Assembly: GCA_028829895.1 (NCBI GenBank)
Contig: CM054177.1
Coordinates: 75,662,663 to 75,726,662, forward strand
Reading direction: 5' to 3'
DNA: 64,000 bases
From: Sinotaia quadrata
Taxonomy: Eukaryota > Mollusca > Gastropoda > Architaenioglossa > Viviparidae
The translations under genes and the position numbers were made by a program. Shown piece by piece: positions 60,001 to 63,675 of the stretch; position 1 is the stretch's first letter, and each line of letters starts with the position of its first letter. The notes beneath the pieces are model-generated. The model saw only the letters and a program-made list of their open reading frames with translations, made no database searches and was not told the origin of the DNA.

Positions 60001-61338
60001 TAGGTAGGGAATTATTTACTAGATTTGTTTTAGGTGTCTGTTTTCAAATGAGTAACATCTGATGGAAAATAAATATATCAGGTACAACTAATCAATCCAA
60101 ACTGTGGATGTATAATTTTATCTGGAACTGGAAGAAGGTACAAAGAGATTACTGGTACTATCTTCAATGCTAAACAAGAAAACAAACAAGAAATGTAAGC
60201 TCTGAATTACAAAATAAGGTTGAAGAACTTCTGAATAGAGTACAAACAAGGCTGACTGGTATTATAATATTATGGTGCAGAAGTAGTGACAAGATTCACT
60301 ATGTAATATGACAAGCAAAATATTGAAGAATTTTAAAAGACAGTTACTGTATAATCCTGGTACAATAAAACAATGAAATGATTTGCATTGCAGATAAAAT
60401 ATTGCATCCCAAATAGCCAAAAATAAAAAATAAAAAACATTTAAATTGTAAGTATACTGAAATCTGAAAAAAACATTCTGATTGAAAACAGTTTTACCAA
60501 TGAATAGTACCACAAATTGACACTAGAAAAATAGAGAAAAGAAAATAGTAAAAAAGAATATATTCACCACTGGTCCTTCCTGTCCTGGTGGTCCATCATT
60601 CCCTTTCTCTCCTTTGGGTCCTTTATCCCCAGGGTTTCCTTTCTCTCCTTTCAGCAATGTTGAGTTAGATGGTATAGGGCCATCTCTCCCTGCAGGACCT
60701 GGGTCTCCCTTAATACCTTTTTCGCCCTGGTGACATGATTAGCACACAAGGTAACAAAATTAAATCTTCGATTATAGTAACATGGAACATGTTTATGTTT
60801 TATTTAAATTTCAGTTGTGAGCATGCTAATCTGTGTGAATTCCATGTACTGATTTGACATAGTAAACAATACTCAAAGCATAAGCTGACCTGATTATTAC
60901 TTTGACAATAAAATCAGTATTAAAAAATATTCTAAACAATAATTTTTCTTCTTTTTTCCAGAAAATAGGTCGAGAATGTTTACTCTCCCATAAAGTGAGA
61001 TTACCTCCATTATCAAGATTGAAGGTGAAACTGGTGCATGGGTGGCACAACAAATTATATAGGACTCCATTATTAGAGAGTTCAAAGAAAAAACTGTACA
61101 TAATTATTTCTCATTATTTAAATGGGAAAAAACAATTATTCTTTAAATAATTTATGTAATGATAAAATAAATGAGTTTAATCAGTTTTAATTATTAGAAA
61201 AGACAAGGATTATATTATTGTATTTACACTACACTGGAACTAAACATCTTCTGAAGATACCTTTTCTCCTTTGACTTCAGTTGCATCTTCTCCTGGATCT
61301 CCTCGCACACCTGGCAAACCCGGCAATCCATCAAGGCC
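9530..61338 (-). CDS. COL4A1: type IV collagen alpha1-like chain, 34 exons visible, N-terminus off the right edge
   Basis: This is a secreted basement-membrane collagen; three chains form a triple helix and NC1 trimers pair to build the network. The 34 exons total 4725 nt (1574 codons plus stop) and every splice phase matches. About 1330 residues are Gly-X-Y with many short interruptions, followed by an NC1 domain with [51 protein letters not shown] and SRCQVC. All 12 NC1 cysteines are present, as are a Met and a Lys aligning with the sulfilimine pair. NINNVCN and GQDLG favour the alpha1/3/5 class over alpha2/4/6. One RGD and one GLPGER are possible integrin sites. As I recall human alpha1 (1669 residues), the missing part is about 150-180 residues: signal peptide and 7S. 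The gene converges with the left-edge membrane gene. Confidence 0.96.
9734..9771. repeat. (CA)n microsatellite
   Basis: About 19 CA units, 48 bp inside the last collagen intron, close to the acceptor of exon 34. It creates spurious CVCV or HTHT reading frames. Confidence 0.97.
9955..10088 (-). CDS. COL4A1: collagen IV exon 33: NC1
   Basis: Acceptor CATTGTGCAG, donor GCCAG|GTACAT. Starts in phase 0 and ends with AG of a split Ser codon. Encodes [13 protein letters not shown], then [20 protein letters not shown] and [10 protein letters not shown], the conserved second NC1 sub-domain with three cysteines. Confidence 0.95.
10107..10195. repeat. ~18-bp minisatellite, about 5 copies
   Basis: Unit AATAAATCTCAATACAT, directly upstream (on the minus strand) of exon 33 in the intron. 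Confidence 0.85.
10824..10910 (-). CDS. COL4A1: collagen IV exon 32: NC1
   Basis: 87 nt, phase 0 at both ends. Acceptor CCCCTCTATACAG, donor ATTCTG|GTATGT. Encodes [20 protein letters not shown] and VWIGYSFIL, the start of the second NC1 sub-domain. Confidence 0.95.
11096..11301 (-). CDS. COL4A1: collagen IV exon 31: NC1 core
   Basis: Acceptor TCTCTTTTGCAG, donor GCACCA|GTAAGT. Encodes [34 protein letters not shown] and TPEPMTPMM, then [11 protein letters not shown]. It carries five cysteines. The second Met of the MM pair aligns without gaps to Met93, the sulfilimine partner in vertebrate chains. Confidence 0.96.
12485..12606. repeat. 54-bp tandem repeat, 2-3 copies
   Basis: The unit contains TTTTGAGCCTACTCCATTGT and GTATTTTCTAAATGCCAGT. 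Confidence 0.8.
12717..12837. repeat. (TCTA)n / (TCCA)n microsatellite
   Basis: About 24 TCTA units run into six TCCA units. Read on the minus strand it is a (TGGA)n-(TAGA)n tail adjoining the 3' end of the LINE fragment, which fits a microsatellite-type LINE tail. Confidence 0.95.
12838..13390 (-). mobile_element. LINE reverse-transcriptase 3' fragment, decayed
   Basis: On the minus strand, conceptual translation from about 13383 shows [20 protein letters not shown] and [11 protein letters not shown], then in shifted frames a block near EEL.....[13 protein letters not shown] and [14 protein letters not shown] residues. This is the C-terminal part of the endonuclease/reverse-transcriptase polyprotein common in animal non-LTR elements (family from memory). 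Several stops and frameshifts break it. The fragment is 5'-truncated, as is usual for LINEs, and ends in the tetranucleotide tract. Confidence 0.75.
13695..13807 (-). CDS. COL4A1: collagen IV exon 30: start of NC1
   Basis: Acceptor GATGTCAACAG, donor ATCTAG|GTATTT. Encodes [32 protein letters not shown] and HGQDL. Its first base completes the Arg codon of the TRHSQT motif. The GQDLG form is alpha1-like. Confidence 0.95.
14253..14460 (-). CDS. COL4A1: collagen IV exon 29: end of triple helix, GC donor
   Basis: Acceptor TTCTTCTTACAG. Encodes 11 Gly-X-Y blocks around [13 protein letters not shown] and ends [13 protein letters not shown], the helix/NC1 junction. The only donor that joins in frame to exon 30 is ACAAG|GCAAGC, a GC-type donor with an otherwise strong consensus. 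Confidence 0.92.
14461..15286. repeat. intron with ~60-bp degenerate tandem array
   Basis: From about 14620 to 15190, motifs TACCTGCAGTAAAAATATAC and TTCATTGCCCTACAAACCT recur about eight times with indels. Nothing else is seen in this intron. Confidence 0.75.
15287..15409 (-). CDS. COL4A1: collagen IV exon 28: helix with interruption
   Basis: Acceptor CTATTGCAG, donor TTATG|GTAAGT. It begins ETGLPG and holds a 12-residue interruption [13 protein letters not shown] before resuming [10 protein letters not shown]. Confidence 0.93.
15781..15925 (-). CDS. COL4A1: collagen IV exon 27: helix
   Basis: Acceptor TTGGTTCACAG, donor AAAAG|GTAAAT. 145 nt of unbroken Gly-X-Y starting [13 protein letters not shown] and ending GIKGVK. 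Confidence 0.95.
16842..16849. repeat. hAT target-site duplication, left
   Basis: CTGCTGAG, matching CTGTTGAG at 19166-19173 in 7 of 8 bases. Confidence 0.7.
16850..19165 (+). mobile_element. decayed hAT transposon (ZBED/GTF2IRD2-like)
   Basis: 2316 bp, framed by an 8-bp imperfect duplication. The right end reads, on the minus strand, CAGGCATGTCAAACTGATGG with a GGGCCACAT block nearby, as in Charlie-type hAT ends (family knowledge). The left end CACACCTGTGGCCCACAC is a weak match only. The transposase inside is heavily broken. It lies in a collagen intron on the opposite strand. Confidence 0.82.
17073..18857 (+). pseudogene. hAT transposase pseudogene, ZBED5/GTF2IRD2-like
   Basis: Fragments in order: a BED-type zinc finger (CIIC, then QYEMNH after a frameshift), [20 protein letters not shown] and ECL-like [11 protein letters not shown], a region near [17 protein letters not shown] with FHCITHQQ (the conserved second catalytic block), [13 protein letters not shown], and a C-terminal hAT dimerisation-like stretch [18 protein letters not shown]. 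Stops and frameshifts fall at about 17198, 17287, 17546, 17915, 18102, 18398 and 18632. It cannot encode a working enzyme. Such genes have sometimes been domesticated, but this copy is not intact. Confidence 0.87.
19166..19173. repeat. hAT target-site duplication, right
   Basis: CTGTTGAG directly follows the terminal GCCTG of the element. Confidence 0.7.
19685..19818 (-). CDS. COL4A1: collagen IV exon 26: helix with Gly-to-Ala site
   Basis: Acceptor AATTCTCTAG, donor CAGAG|GTAGTA, ends in phase 0. Encodes [18 protein letters not shown]; the third-residue Gly is replaced by Ala (codon GCT) with triplet register kept. Then [18 protein letters not shown]. Confidence 0.94.
19819..22618 (-). other. 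intron between exons 26 and 25
   Basis: AT-rich. It holds the hAT-like MITE at 21835-22019 and, at about 22410-22580, a degenerate repeat of CTTTCAATCCAAGCTCTTAA that abuts exon 25. Nothing else is recognised. Confidence 0.6.
21835..22019. mobile_element. hAT-like MITE, 185 bp
   Basis: The right end on the minus strand reads CAGGATTTCTCAAAAGAAAT, with internal GGAACCCC and GGGTTCC blocks common in hAT ends. It is flanked by CTCTAAAC (21827-21834) and CTCTAAAT (22020-22027), a 7/8 target-site duplication. The left end is degenerate. No coding sequence. Confidence 0.72.
22619..22804 (-). CDS. COL4A1: collagen IV exon 25: helix with interruption
   Basis: Acceptor TTACATGTGCAG, donor CCTG|GTATTA. 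Encodes [20 protein letters not shown] and, after GQKGEQ, the interruption NIPVP before [10 protein letters not shown]. Confidence 0.95.
22805..23758 (-). other. intron, nothing recognised
   Basis: AT-rich, with no gene, clear repeat or mobile element seen. Confidence 0.6.
23759..23812 (-). CDS. COL4A1: collagen IV exon 24: 54-nt helix exon with Gly-to-Ala site
   Basis: Acceptor ATATTTTAG, donor GCCAG|GTATGT. Encodes [17 protein letters not shown]; Ala (GCT) stands where the register expects Gly. It is flanked by phase-1 introns and could be skipped without a frameshift. Confidence 0.93.
24780..25017. repeat. ~45-bp minisatellite, left part
   Basis: Unit built on AAACTATATCTTGTGAGTTT and GACAAAAGATTGACAGACTT. 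The array appears to continue at 26474 after the inserted element. Confidence 0.8.
25018..26473 (+). repeat. dispersed repeat family 1, copy B
   Basis: Starts AGTGTGACGCC, matching copy A at 2643 in the same orientation. The right edge at about 26473 is inferred because the interrupted minisatellite resumes there (TATCTTGTGAGTCTGACAAA). It is longer than copy A and contains a fold-back at 25354-25413. No coding sequence is recognised. Confidence 0.6.
25354..25413. repeat. near-perfect 28-bp inverted repeat (hairpin)
   Basis: Left arm 25354-25381 and right arm 25386-25413 are complementary in 27 of 28 bases, with loop TTGT. The arms contain TGTGTAAGAAGGTCATCAA. Copy A carries the sequence in a single orientation only. 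Confidence 0.93.
26474..26580. repeat. ~45-bp minisatellite, right part
   Basis: Two to three diverged units of the array at 24780, with TATCTTGTGAGTCTGACAAA and TATCCTGAGGGTTGGACAAA. Confidence 0.72.
27770..28010. repeat. ~80-bp minisatellite, 3 copies
   Basis: The unit includes ACAGTAAAAACTACATAGCA, GTGCTCCAACATTTCAAAAC and AAAAGAAATATAATCTTGTT. Confidence 0.88.
28452..28758 (-). CDS. COL4A1: collagen IV exon 23: longest helix exon
   Basis: 307 nt. Acceptor CATTTCCTTTTCAG, donor TACAG|GTGGGT. 102 codons of unbroken Gly-X-Y, from [13 protein letters not shown] to DGEYGRT. Confidence 0.96.
28893..29026 (-). CDS. COL4A1: collagen IV exon 22: helix
   Basis: Acceptor TTTTTGTTTAG, donor TCAAGA|GTGAGT, ends in phase 0. 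Encodes [18 protein letters not shown] to GFPGEPGSR. Confidence 0.96.
29856..29945 (-). CDS. COL4A1: collagen IV exon 21: helix
   Basis: 90 nt. Acceptor TTTATTCAG, donor ACCAG|GTATG. Encodes [20 protein letters not shown] then GAPGEQGIP. Confidence 0.95.
29946..31740 (-). other. intron between exons 21 and 20
   Basis: A 50-55-bp unit with CATGTTAGTGTTCTTGATGA and TAACATAAAGTATCACAATA is repeated about three times at 31255-31410. Otherwise AT-rich with nothing recognised. Confidence 0.65.
31741..31836 (-). CDS. COL4A1: collagen IV exon 20: helix with the only RGD
   Basis: 96 nt. Acceptor CTATATTCAG, donor CCAG|GTAAGT. Encodes [15 protein letters not shown], then [13 protein letters not shown]. 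It carries the only RGD I found in the visible chain, next to a short register break GDGIAG. Confidence 0.95.
31837..33392 (-). other. intron, possible MITE remnant
   Basis: Mostly unremarkable. 32605-32805 has a CAGGAGCTCCCAAC-like start and GGTGCCTGAGGGCACAC, resembling an old hAT end, but I could not match termini or a duplication. Confidence 0.4.
33393..33554 (-). CDS. COL4A1: collagen IV exon 19: helix
   Basis: 162 nt. Acceptor TTTTCTCCAAAG, donor AGATG|GTAGGT. Encodes [20 protein letters not shown], continuing to GLKGSRGED, without interruption. Confidence 0.95.
33905..34740 (+). repeat. dispersed repeat family 2, copy A
   Basis: Shares blocks in order with 57575-58395: AAACAGACCACC, CTATACTGGCCACCAGCA, ATCTCAATGGA, GTGTTGAACAT, CATTATCATCACCACTCT-like and AACTGCCATCATCCTAA-like. 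Fragmentary frames exist but have no recognised domain. Part of the copy is internally duplicated (TACTCRCCAGGTACAGACTT at 34258 and 34314). Confidence 0.68.
35322..35411 (-). CDS. COL4A1: collagen IV exon 18: helix
   Basis: 90 nt. Acceptor TTGTCTTGACAG, donor ACTAG|GTAACA. Encodes [15 protein letters not shown] then [14 protein letters not shown]. Confidence 0.95.
35412..37098 (-). other. intron with two short tandem arrays
   Basis: A 52-bp unit is repeated 2-3 times at 35528-35670 (TCTGACAGACAAGTACACCA) and a ~42-bp unit three times at 36225-36370 (GAAGAAATGGACAAGGAAAG). Nothing else is recognised. Confidence 0.7.
37099..37269 (-). CDS. COL4A1: collagen IV exon 17: helix
   Basis: 171 nt. 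Acceptor GTATTCTTAG, donor TTCAG|GTGTGT. Encodes [20 protein letters not shown] to NGLPGVS without interruption. Confidence 0.95.
37270..38463 (-). other. intron with tandem repeats
   Basis: A ~74-bp unit (AGATCTAGTCATGTATTTGG) is repeated 2-3 times at 37675-37850. 37885-38370 is rich in diverged GATAAAATGTATGCCATG and AAGTGATGTCA motifs. Confidence 0.7.
38464..38580 (-). CDS. COL4A1: collagen IV exon 16: helix
   Basis: 117 nt. Acceptor TTTCCTGCAG, donor TTTCTG|GTGAGT. Encodes [15 protein letters not shown] to GRPGGPGIS. Confidence 0.95.
39437..39590 (-). CDS. COL4A1: collagen IV exon 15: helix with interruption
   Basis: 154 nt. Acceptor TTTATTTCCAG, donor TAAAG|GTATCA. Begins GQPGRKG, has the interruption ETPRSAPQ, then [13 protein letters not shown] to GLKGYK. 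Confidence 0.95.
40511..40544. repeat. (TG)n microsatellite
   Basis: About 17 uninterrupted TG units in a collagen intron. Confidence 0.97.
42026..42075. repeat. (TG)n microsatellite
   Basis: About 25 uninterrupted TG units. Confidence 0.97.
42478..42692 (-). CDS. COL4A1: collagen IV exon 14: helix
   Basis: 215 nt. Acceptor CATGTGTCCAG, donor TTTCAG|GTACAT, ends in phase 0. Encodes [18 protein letters not shown] to GLPGLPGFQ with no interruption. Confidence 0.96.
43339..43440 (-). CDS. COL4A1: collagen IV exon 13: helix with interruption
   Basis: 102 nt. Acceptor CACCTGAACAG, donor CCCTG|GTGAGT. Begins QQG, then the interruption DVFRVELSK, then [13 protein letters not shown] to GRDGIP. Confidence 0.95.
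44016..44184 (-). CDS. COL4A1: collagen IV exon 12: helix
   Basis: 169 nt. Acceptor TTGACTTCAG, donor CGAAAG|GTAAGA. Encodes [16 protein letters not shown], a short break at QTSIGP, and ends GPLGAK. Confidence 0.95.
45045..45254 (-). CDS. COL4A1: collagen IV exon 11: helix with interruption
   Basis: 210 nt, phase 0 at both ends. Acceptor TTTTTTAACTCAAG, donor ATGAAA|GTGAGT. Encodes [10 protein letters not shown], then the aromatic interruption [12 protein letters not shown], then [10 protein letters not shown] to GLQGMK. Confidence 0.95.
45301..45410. repeat. 53-bp direct duplication
   Basis: AAATAAAATAAAACTATAAT and ACTTCTGACAGTAATGAATT recur in two adjacent near-identical copies. Confidence 0.9.
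45748..45948. mobile_element. hAT-like MITE, ~200 bp
   Basis: Starts CAGGGGTGCACAAAC; the right end on the minus strand reads GAGGGGTGCACACAT, giving about 12 of 15 matching bases as terminal inverted repeats. GCGGCCC and GTGGCCCC blocks inside resemble Charlie-type hAT ends. Flanks ACATATAC and ATATATAT match in 6 of 8 positions. Confidence 0.82.
46606..46703 (-). CDS. COL4A1: collagen IV exon 10: helix
   Basis: 98 nt. Acceptor GTATTTTAG, donor CAACCA|GTAAGT, ends in phase 0. Encodes [18 protein letters not shown] then [12 protein letters not shown]. Confidence 0.95.
46755..47135. repeat. ~134-bp tandem repeat, about 3 copies
   Basis: The unit includes TTCATTGTCTTTTAACACTC, ATCTGTATTGTCTTGATGAA and GAACAGTGACTC. 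It sits just upstream of exon 10. Confidence 0.92.
47136..49207. other. intron part with a CG-richer, LTR-like patch
   Basis: From about 48175 to 48960 the sequence has clustered CG dinucleotides (ATCGCGCGCT twice), a duplicated block AGCTGTGTTAGAGTGCAT near 48260 and 48342, and near 48858 an AATAAA followed by a short CG-bearing tail. This resembles a promoter or an LTR fragment. No boundaries or coding sequence can be fixed. The rest shows nothing. Confidence 0.4.
49208..49288 (-). CDS. COL4A1: collagen IV exon 9: helix with paired-Cys interruption
   Basis: 81 nt. Acceptor TGTTCCAACAG, donor GGTTG|GTGAGT. Encodes [20 protein letters not shown]. The Cys-x-x-Cys interruption resembles the one I recall near residue 480 of human alpha1, which suggests a conserved disulfide site. 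Confidence 0.94.
49835..50660. repeat. ~65-72-bp minisatellite, about 12 copies
   Basis: The unit includes AGAACATTCATAACCATTGG, ATATTTTACCTATATTTATT and ACTTTTCAACAGCACTGCTG. The central copies are nearly identical and the outer ones drift. Confidence 0.95.
51033..51338 (-). CDS. COL4A1: collagen IV exon 8: long helix exon
   Basis: 306 nt. Acceptor ATACTTTTTTCAG, donor TAAAG|GTAAGA. Encodes [15 protein letters not shown], a break at ETVRGPPG, a second at NGPRIS, and ends GLSGLK. Confidence 0.95.
52067..52189 (-). CDS. COL4A1: collagen IV exon 7: helix with GLPGER
   Basis: 123 nt. Acceptor GATTATTCAG, donor ACCAG|GTGAGT. Encodes [15 protein letters not shown] then [12 protein letters not shown] and the small break ESMK. 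GLPGER is a known collagen-binding integrin motif when hydroxylated; function here is inference. Confidence 0.95.
53059..53158 (-). CDS. COL4A1: collagen IV exon 6: helix
   Basis: 100 nt. Acceptor ACTTTGATTAG, donor GAGTTG|GTAAAT. Encodes [16 protein letters not shown] (short break at EYLEG) and ends GLPGRV. Confidence 0.94.
53863..55597. mobile_element. possible solo LTR, 1735 bp
   Basis: Begins TGTCACA and ends TGTGACA (7-bp inverted ends of the TG...CA form), flanked by TTACA at 53858-53862 and 55598-55602. A 5-bp duplication fits LTR-retrotransposon integration. The interior has clearly more CG dinucleotides than its surroundings, a TATA-like CACTTATAAGAGG near 54578, and AATAAA at 55561. 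No gag or pol frame is seen, so a solo LTR is the best reading; an unidentified non-autonomous DNA element is the alternative. Confidence 0.6.
56400..57120. repeat. ~40-bp AT-rich degenerate minisatellite, about 16 copies
   Basis: Consensus near TTTAAAAATAAATAATTTTA and ATTTGACATGTATTTC. It ends about 30 bp from the donor of exon 5. Confidence 0.82.
57153..57206 (-). CDS. COL4A1: collagen IV exon 5: 54-nt helix exon
   Basis: Acceptor TTTTTTTCAG, donor TTGCCA|GTAAGC, phase 0 at both ends. Encodes [18 protein letters not shown], exactly six triplets. Confidence 0.94.
57575..58395 (+). repeat. dispersed repeat family 2, copy B
   Basis: Same orientation and block order as 33905-34740. It includes a (CAC)n-like stretch at 57833-57851. 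No recognised protein domain. Confidence 0.67.
58808..58906 (-). CDS. COL4A1: collagen IV exon 4: helix
   Basis: 99 nt, phase 0 at both ends. Acceptor TTTCATATAG, donor GTCAAG|GTCAGT. Encodes [16 protein letters not shown] to GSDGVK. Confidence 0.94.
59507..59569 (-). CDS. COL4A1: collagen IV exon 3: helix
   Basis: 63 nt, phase 0 at both ends. Acceptor TTTTTTGTAAG, donor CGCAGA|GTGAGT. Encodes seven triplets, [13 protein letters not shown] then MVGPSGRR. Confidence 0.93.
59570..60567 (-). other. intron, nothing recognised
   Basis: An A-rich run lies next to the exon 3 acceptor (59573-59600). No gene, clear repeat or mobile element is seen. Confidence 0.6.
60568..60726 (-). CDS. COL4A1: collagen IV exon 2: helix with glycosylation-type interruption
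   Basis: 159 nt, phase 0 at both ends. Acceptor AATCATGTCACCAG, donor CCAGTG|GTGAAT. Encodes [16 protein letters not shown], the interruption [10 protein letters not shown] with an N-S-T sequon, then [10 protein letters not shown] to GQEGPV. The LLKGE(K/R)G part resembles a site I recall at about residue 190 of human alpha1. Confidence 0.94.
61261..61338 (-). CDS. COL4A1: collagen IV exon 1 of those visible
   Basis: 78 nt, phase 0 at both ends. Acceptor TTTGTGTTTAG, donor GAAAAG|GTATCT. Encodes [16 protein letters not shown] then the break EDATEVK and GEK. More 5' exons must lie beyond 64000. Confidence 0.93.
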
Positions 61339-61612
61339 CTAAACACAAGCAAACACCCTCACAAATGGCAAATAATCAATGTCCTAACCACAAGCAAATA
61401 CCTTTCATACCTGGCTGTTCACCATAACCCTAACCACCAAAAAAGTACCTATATACTTAACAATTAATCAAGGTCCTAACACAAGTGAATACCTGTAGAA
61501 TAGTATAACACTAAAGTTAGAAAACAAAGTTTAATTTCACAGTTGCAAAATGCATACTTAATAAGCTAAAGTAATAAATGTAGTTATGTCTAATTTTGAT
61601 CATTATATTTAC

Positions 61613-61616
61613 TTAA
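61613..61616. repeat. piggyBac TTAA target site, left
   Basis: TTAA directly precedes CCCTCACAGCCACTCGT and is mirrored at 63672-63675. Confidence 0.92.
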
Positions 61617-61631
61617 CCCTCACAGCCACTC

Positions 61632-61651
61632 GTGGGTGGCTAGTCACCCAC
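61632..61651. repeat. piggyBac subterminal palindrome 1
   Basis: GTGGGTGGCTAGTCACCCAC, palindromic except for one pair. Confidence 0.9.
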
Positions 61652-61819
61652 AGCTCTATTAAAAGTGGCATTACTCATGTTCTATTTGCCTTAGAAATGT
61701 CTAGCTTTAGATATGCCTAATCTAGTATACAGAGAGTGCCATACTCATGCCATTTAGCTATTGAGAAGCTAATGTCAATGCCAGACCCAAAGAAAATATC
61801 CTCAACCTATAAGCCATTT

Positions 61820-61838
61820 GTGGGTGACTGATCACCCA
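61820..61838. repeat. piggyBac subterminal palindrome 2
   Basis: GTGGGTGACTGATCACCCA, preceded by GCCATTT as in the left terminus. Confidence 0.9.
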
Positions 61839-61875
61839 TACACATTTTATAGGATAAATCCTCATTAGCCTTTCC

Positions 61876-61893
61876 TGGGTGATGCACCACCCA
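61876..61893. repeat. piggyBac subterminal palindrome 3
   Basis: TGGGTGATGCACCACCCA, the most diverged copy, directly before the transposase remnant. Confidence 0.8.
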
Positions 61894-61907
61894 TACTATT
61901 ATAAAGG

Positions 61908-63420
61908 GAAACTAATACTAATCTTGAAGGAGAGCATCAAGCCAAATCAAAGAAAAAGCAATGGACACCTACGGATGATGTAGAGATCAAAGCTCTTATT
62001 GGGGCATTATTAGCTATTGGTTCCTTGTCAGAAAATCTTGTGTCCCTAATGACAGTCACCGATGACGTTTGGGGCAATCCATTTGTTCGAAGTCATTTCA
62101 GCTATAATCGCCTCTTGGATCTGCTTGTTGTTCTCAGGTTTGATGATAAGGATTTGCGCTCAGCTAGAAAAGAAAAGGATCCTCTTGCACCAATCCGAGA
62201 ACTTTGGGACTGTTTTGAACGGCAGCTCAAACGTCACTACACGCCTGGTCACTATCTAACTGTGGACGAATAGCTCGTTCCTTTTTGAGGGAGATGTAAA
62301 TTTCGAATGTACATTCCAAACAAGCCGGATAAGTATGGGCTCAAGACTTACTGGCTGTGTGATGCTGAAACATCCTACCCCCTGAGGGCTCTGCCCTATC
62401 TAGGCAAAGTGAGCAGAAATCCTGAAAAAACCCACGGCGTGAATGTTGTGCTTCACTTGGTTGAGCCCTACCACAGGAGTGGACGGAATGTTACTTGTGA
62501 TTCTTTTTTCACTACCCATGACCTTGGTAAAATCTCTGAAACAAATAGGACTAACATGCATTGGGACTGTGAAAAAAGACAAGAGATTCATCCCAGACTC
62601 ATTGCGTCATGAAAACATGAAGAAAAAGGAAATAAACACAAATGAGTTTGCTTTCCAGGACGACTCTATGTTGTTTACCTACAAATCCAAAAAGAACAAA
62701 TGCGTGACAATTCTGAGCTCAACGCATGCAACCAAGGACATTGAGAAGCCATCAAAGAACAAGACTGAGGTAGTCTGCTTCTACAACAGCATGAAAGGAG
62801 GAGTAGACAACATGGACCAGATGGCCAAGCAGTACACATGCAAGCGCAAGAGTCGGCATTGGCCTCTGGTGTATTTCTTCAACATGCTAGACATATCATG
62901 TCTTGCCGCACGCATCATATTCCAAGAAAGCAAACCAAATGATCCTCACTCTCATCAGAATGCCAGACCTGATTTCATCAGAGAAGTGGCAGGCAGCCTG
63001 GCAGCAGACCATCTTCAATGGCGAAGCCTAACTCCTACTTTGTCGAAAGAGCTTAGGCTCACCATCGAGGTAGCACTGTCTCGCCTTTTTCCACAAAACC
63101 CAGCACTGGTGGCGGCTAGAACAGCACGACTAACATCCGCTGGAAAAACCAAGGCATCAACACCTAAATCAAAGGGAAAGGCCACCCCATCTACACCCAA
63201 GTCATCAGAAAAAGCCAAGCCTACATCTAAACCAAAGCAACAACGGTGTGCCCAGTGTGACTGGAAAAAAGACAAAAAGGTCACTACATGATGTGCAAAA
63301 TGCAGCAGCTTCGTCTGCAGTGAACACCGTGACTTCTTGTGCAAAAAATGCATTGATCTACAAACAAATTCTAAAAGCATCAGAACTGACATTTATTCGG
63401 GTTGGTGGAGGAATGAGTGA
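61908..63420 (+). pseudogene. piggyBac transposase pseudogene (PGBD-like)
   Basis: Starts inside the family domain (ETNTNLEGEH... then EIKALIGALLAIGSLSENL), so the N-terminus is missing. All three catalytic Asp positions are present: TVDE at 62262-62270, TCDSFF near 62496, and GGVDNMDQM near 62798. MYIPNKPDKYGLKTYWLCDA and ETSYPL are typical. A Cys-rich C-terminal finger follows (CAQCDW, CAKCSSFVCSEHRDFLCKKC). Breaks: TAG at 62271, TGA at 62286, one extra A in the run 62529-62532, and TGA at 63289. The longest intact piece is 62532-63288. Confidence 0.94.
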
Positions 63421-63556
63421 CATTGTTTCTTTTTTTTTCTTCTTCATTTTAAGAAGTACAATGCAAAACTTAATATGATCTAATAAACATTCTTGGCCAA
63501 CAACTTAAAACATGTTTGCTTTCATTTCATTTCTGTATTGTTTCTGTATTTTAGTC

Positions 63557-63574
63557 TTGGTGACACATCACCCA
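63557..63574. repeat. piggyBac subterminal palindrome 4
   Basis: TTGGTGACACATCACCCA, followed by TGAGTGGC, the inverse of the left-end arrangement. Confidence 0.85.
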
Positions 63575-63611
63575 TGAGTGGCAAATATGGATTTTCACAA
63601 TATAAAATGTA

Positions 63612-63628
63612 TGGGTGACTGGTCACCA
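63612..63628. repeat. piggyBac subterminal palindrome 5
   Basis: TGGGTGACTGGTCACCA, followed by ACAAATGGC, again inverted relative to the left copies. Confidence 0.88.
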
Positions 63629-63671
63629 ACAAATGGCTTTACAGTCATTCATTAACGAATGGCTGTGGGGG

Positions 63672-63675
63672 TTAA
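63672..63675. repeat. piggyBac TTAA target site, right
   Basis: TTAA directly follows GGCTGTGGGGG. Confidence 0.92.

Larger units (their letters stand above)
61617..63671 (+). mobile_element. piggyBac transposon with inactivated transposase
   Basis: 2055 bp between TTAA duplications. The left end TTAACCCTCACAGCCACTCG and the right end read on the minus strand (TTAACCCCCACAGCCATTCG) match in 18 of 20 bases, so the termini are well preserved. Five subterminal palindromes of the GGGTGxxTxxTCACC type lie inside the ends. The transposase remnant fills 61908-63420. The element lies in a collagen IV intron, on the opposite strand. Confidence 0.95.

Noticed and set aside
63015..63392. 125-residue minus-strand frame
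   Set aside because: Antisense shadow of the piggyBac transposase.
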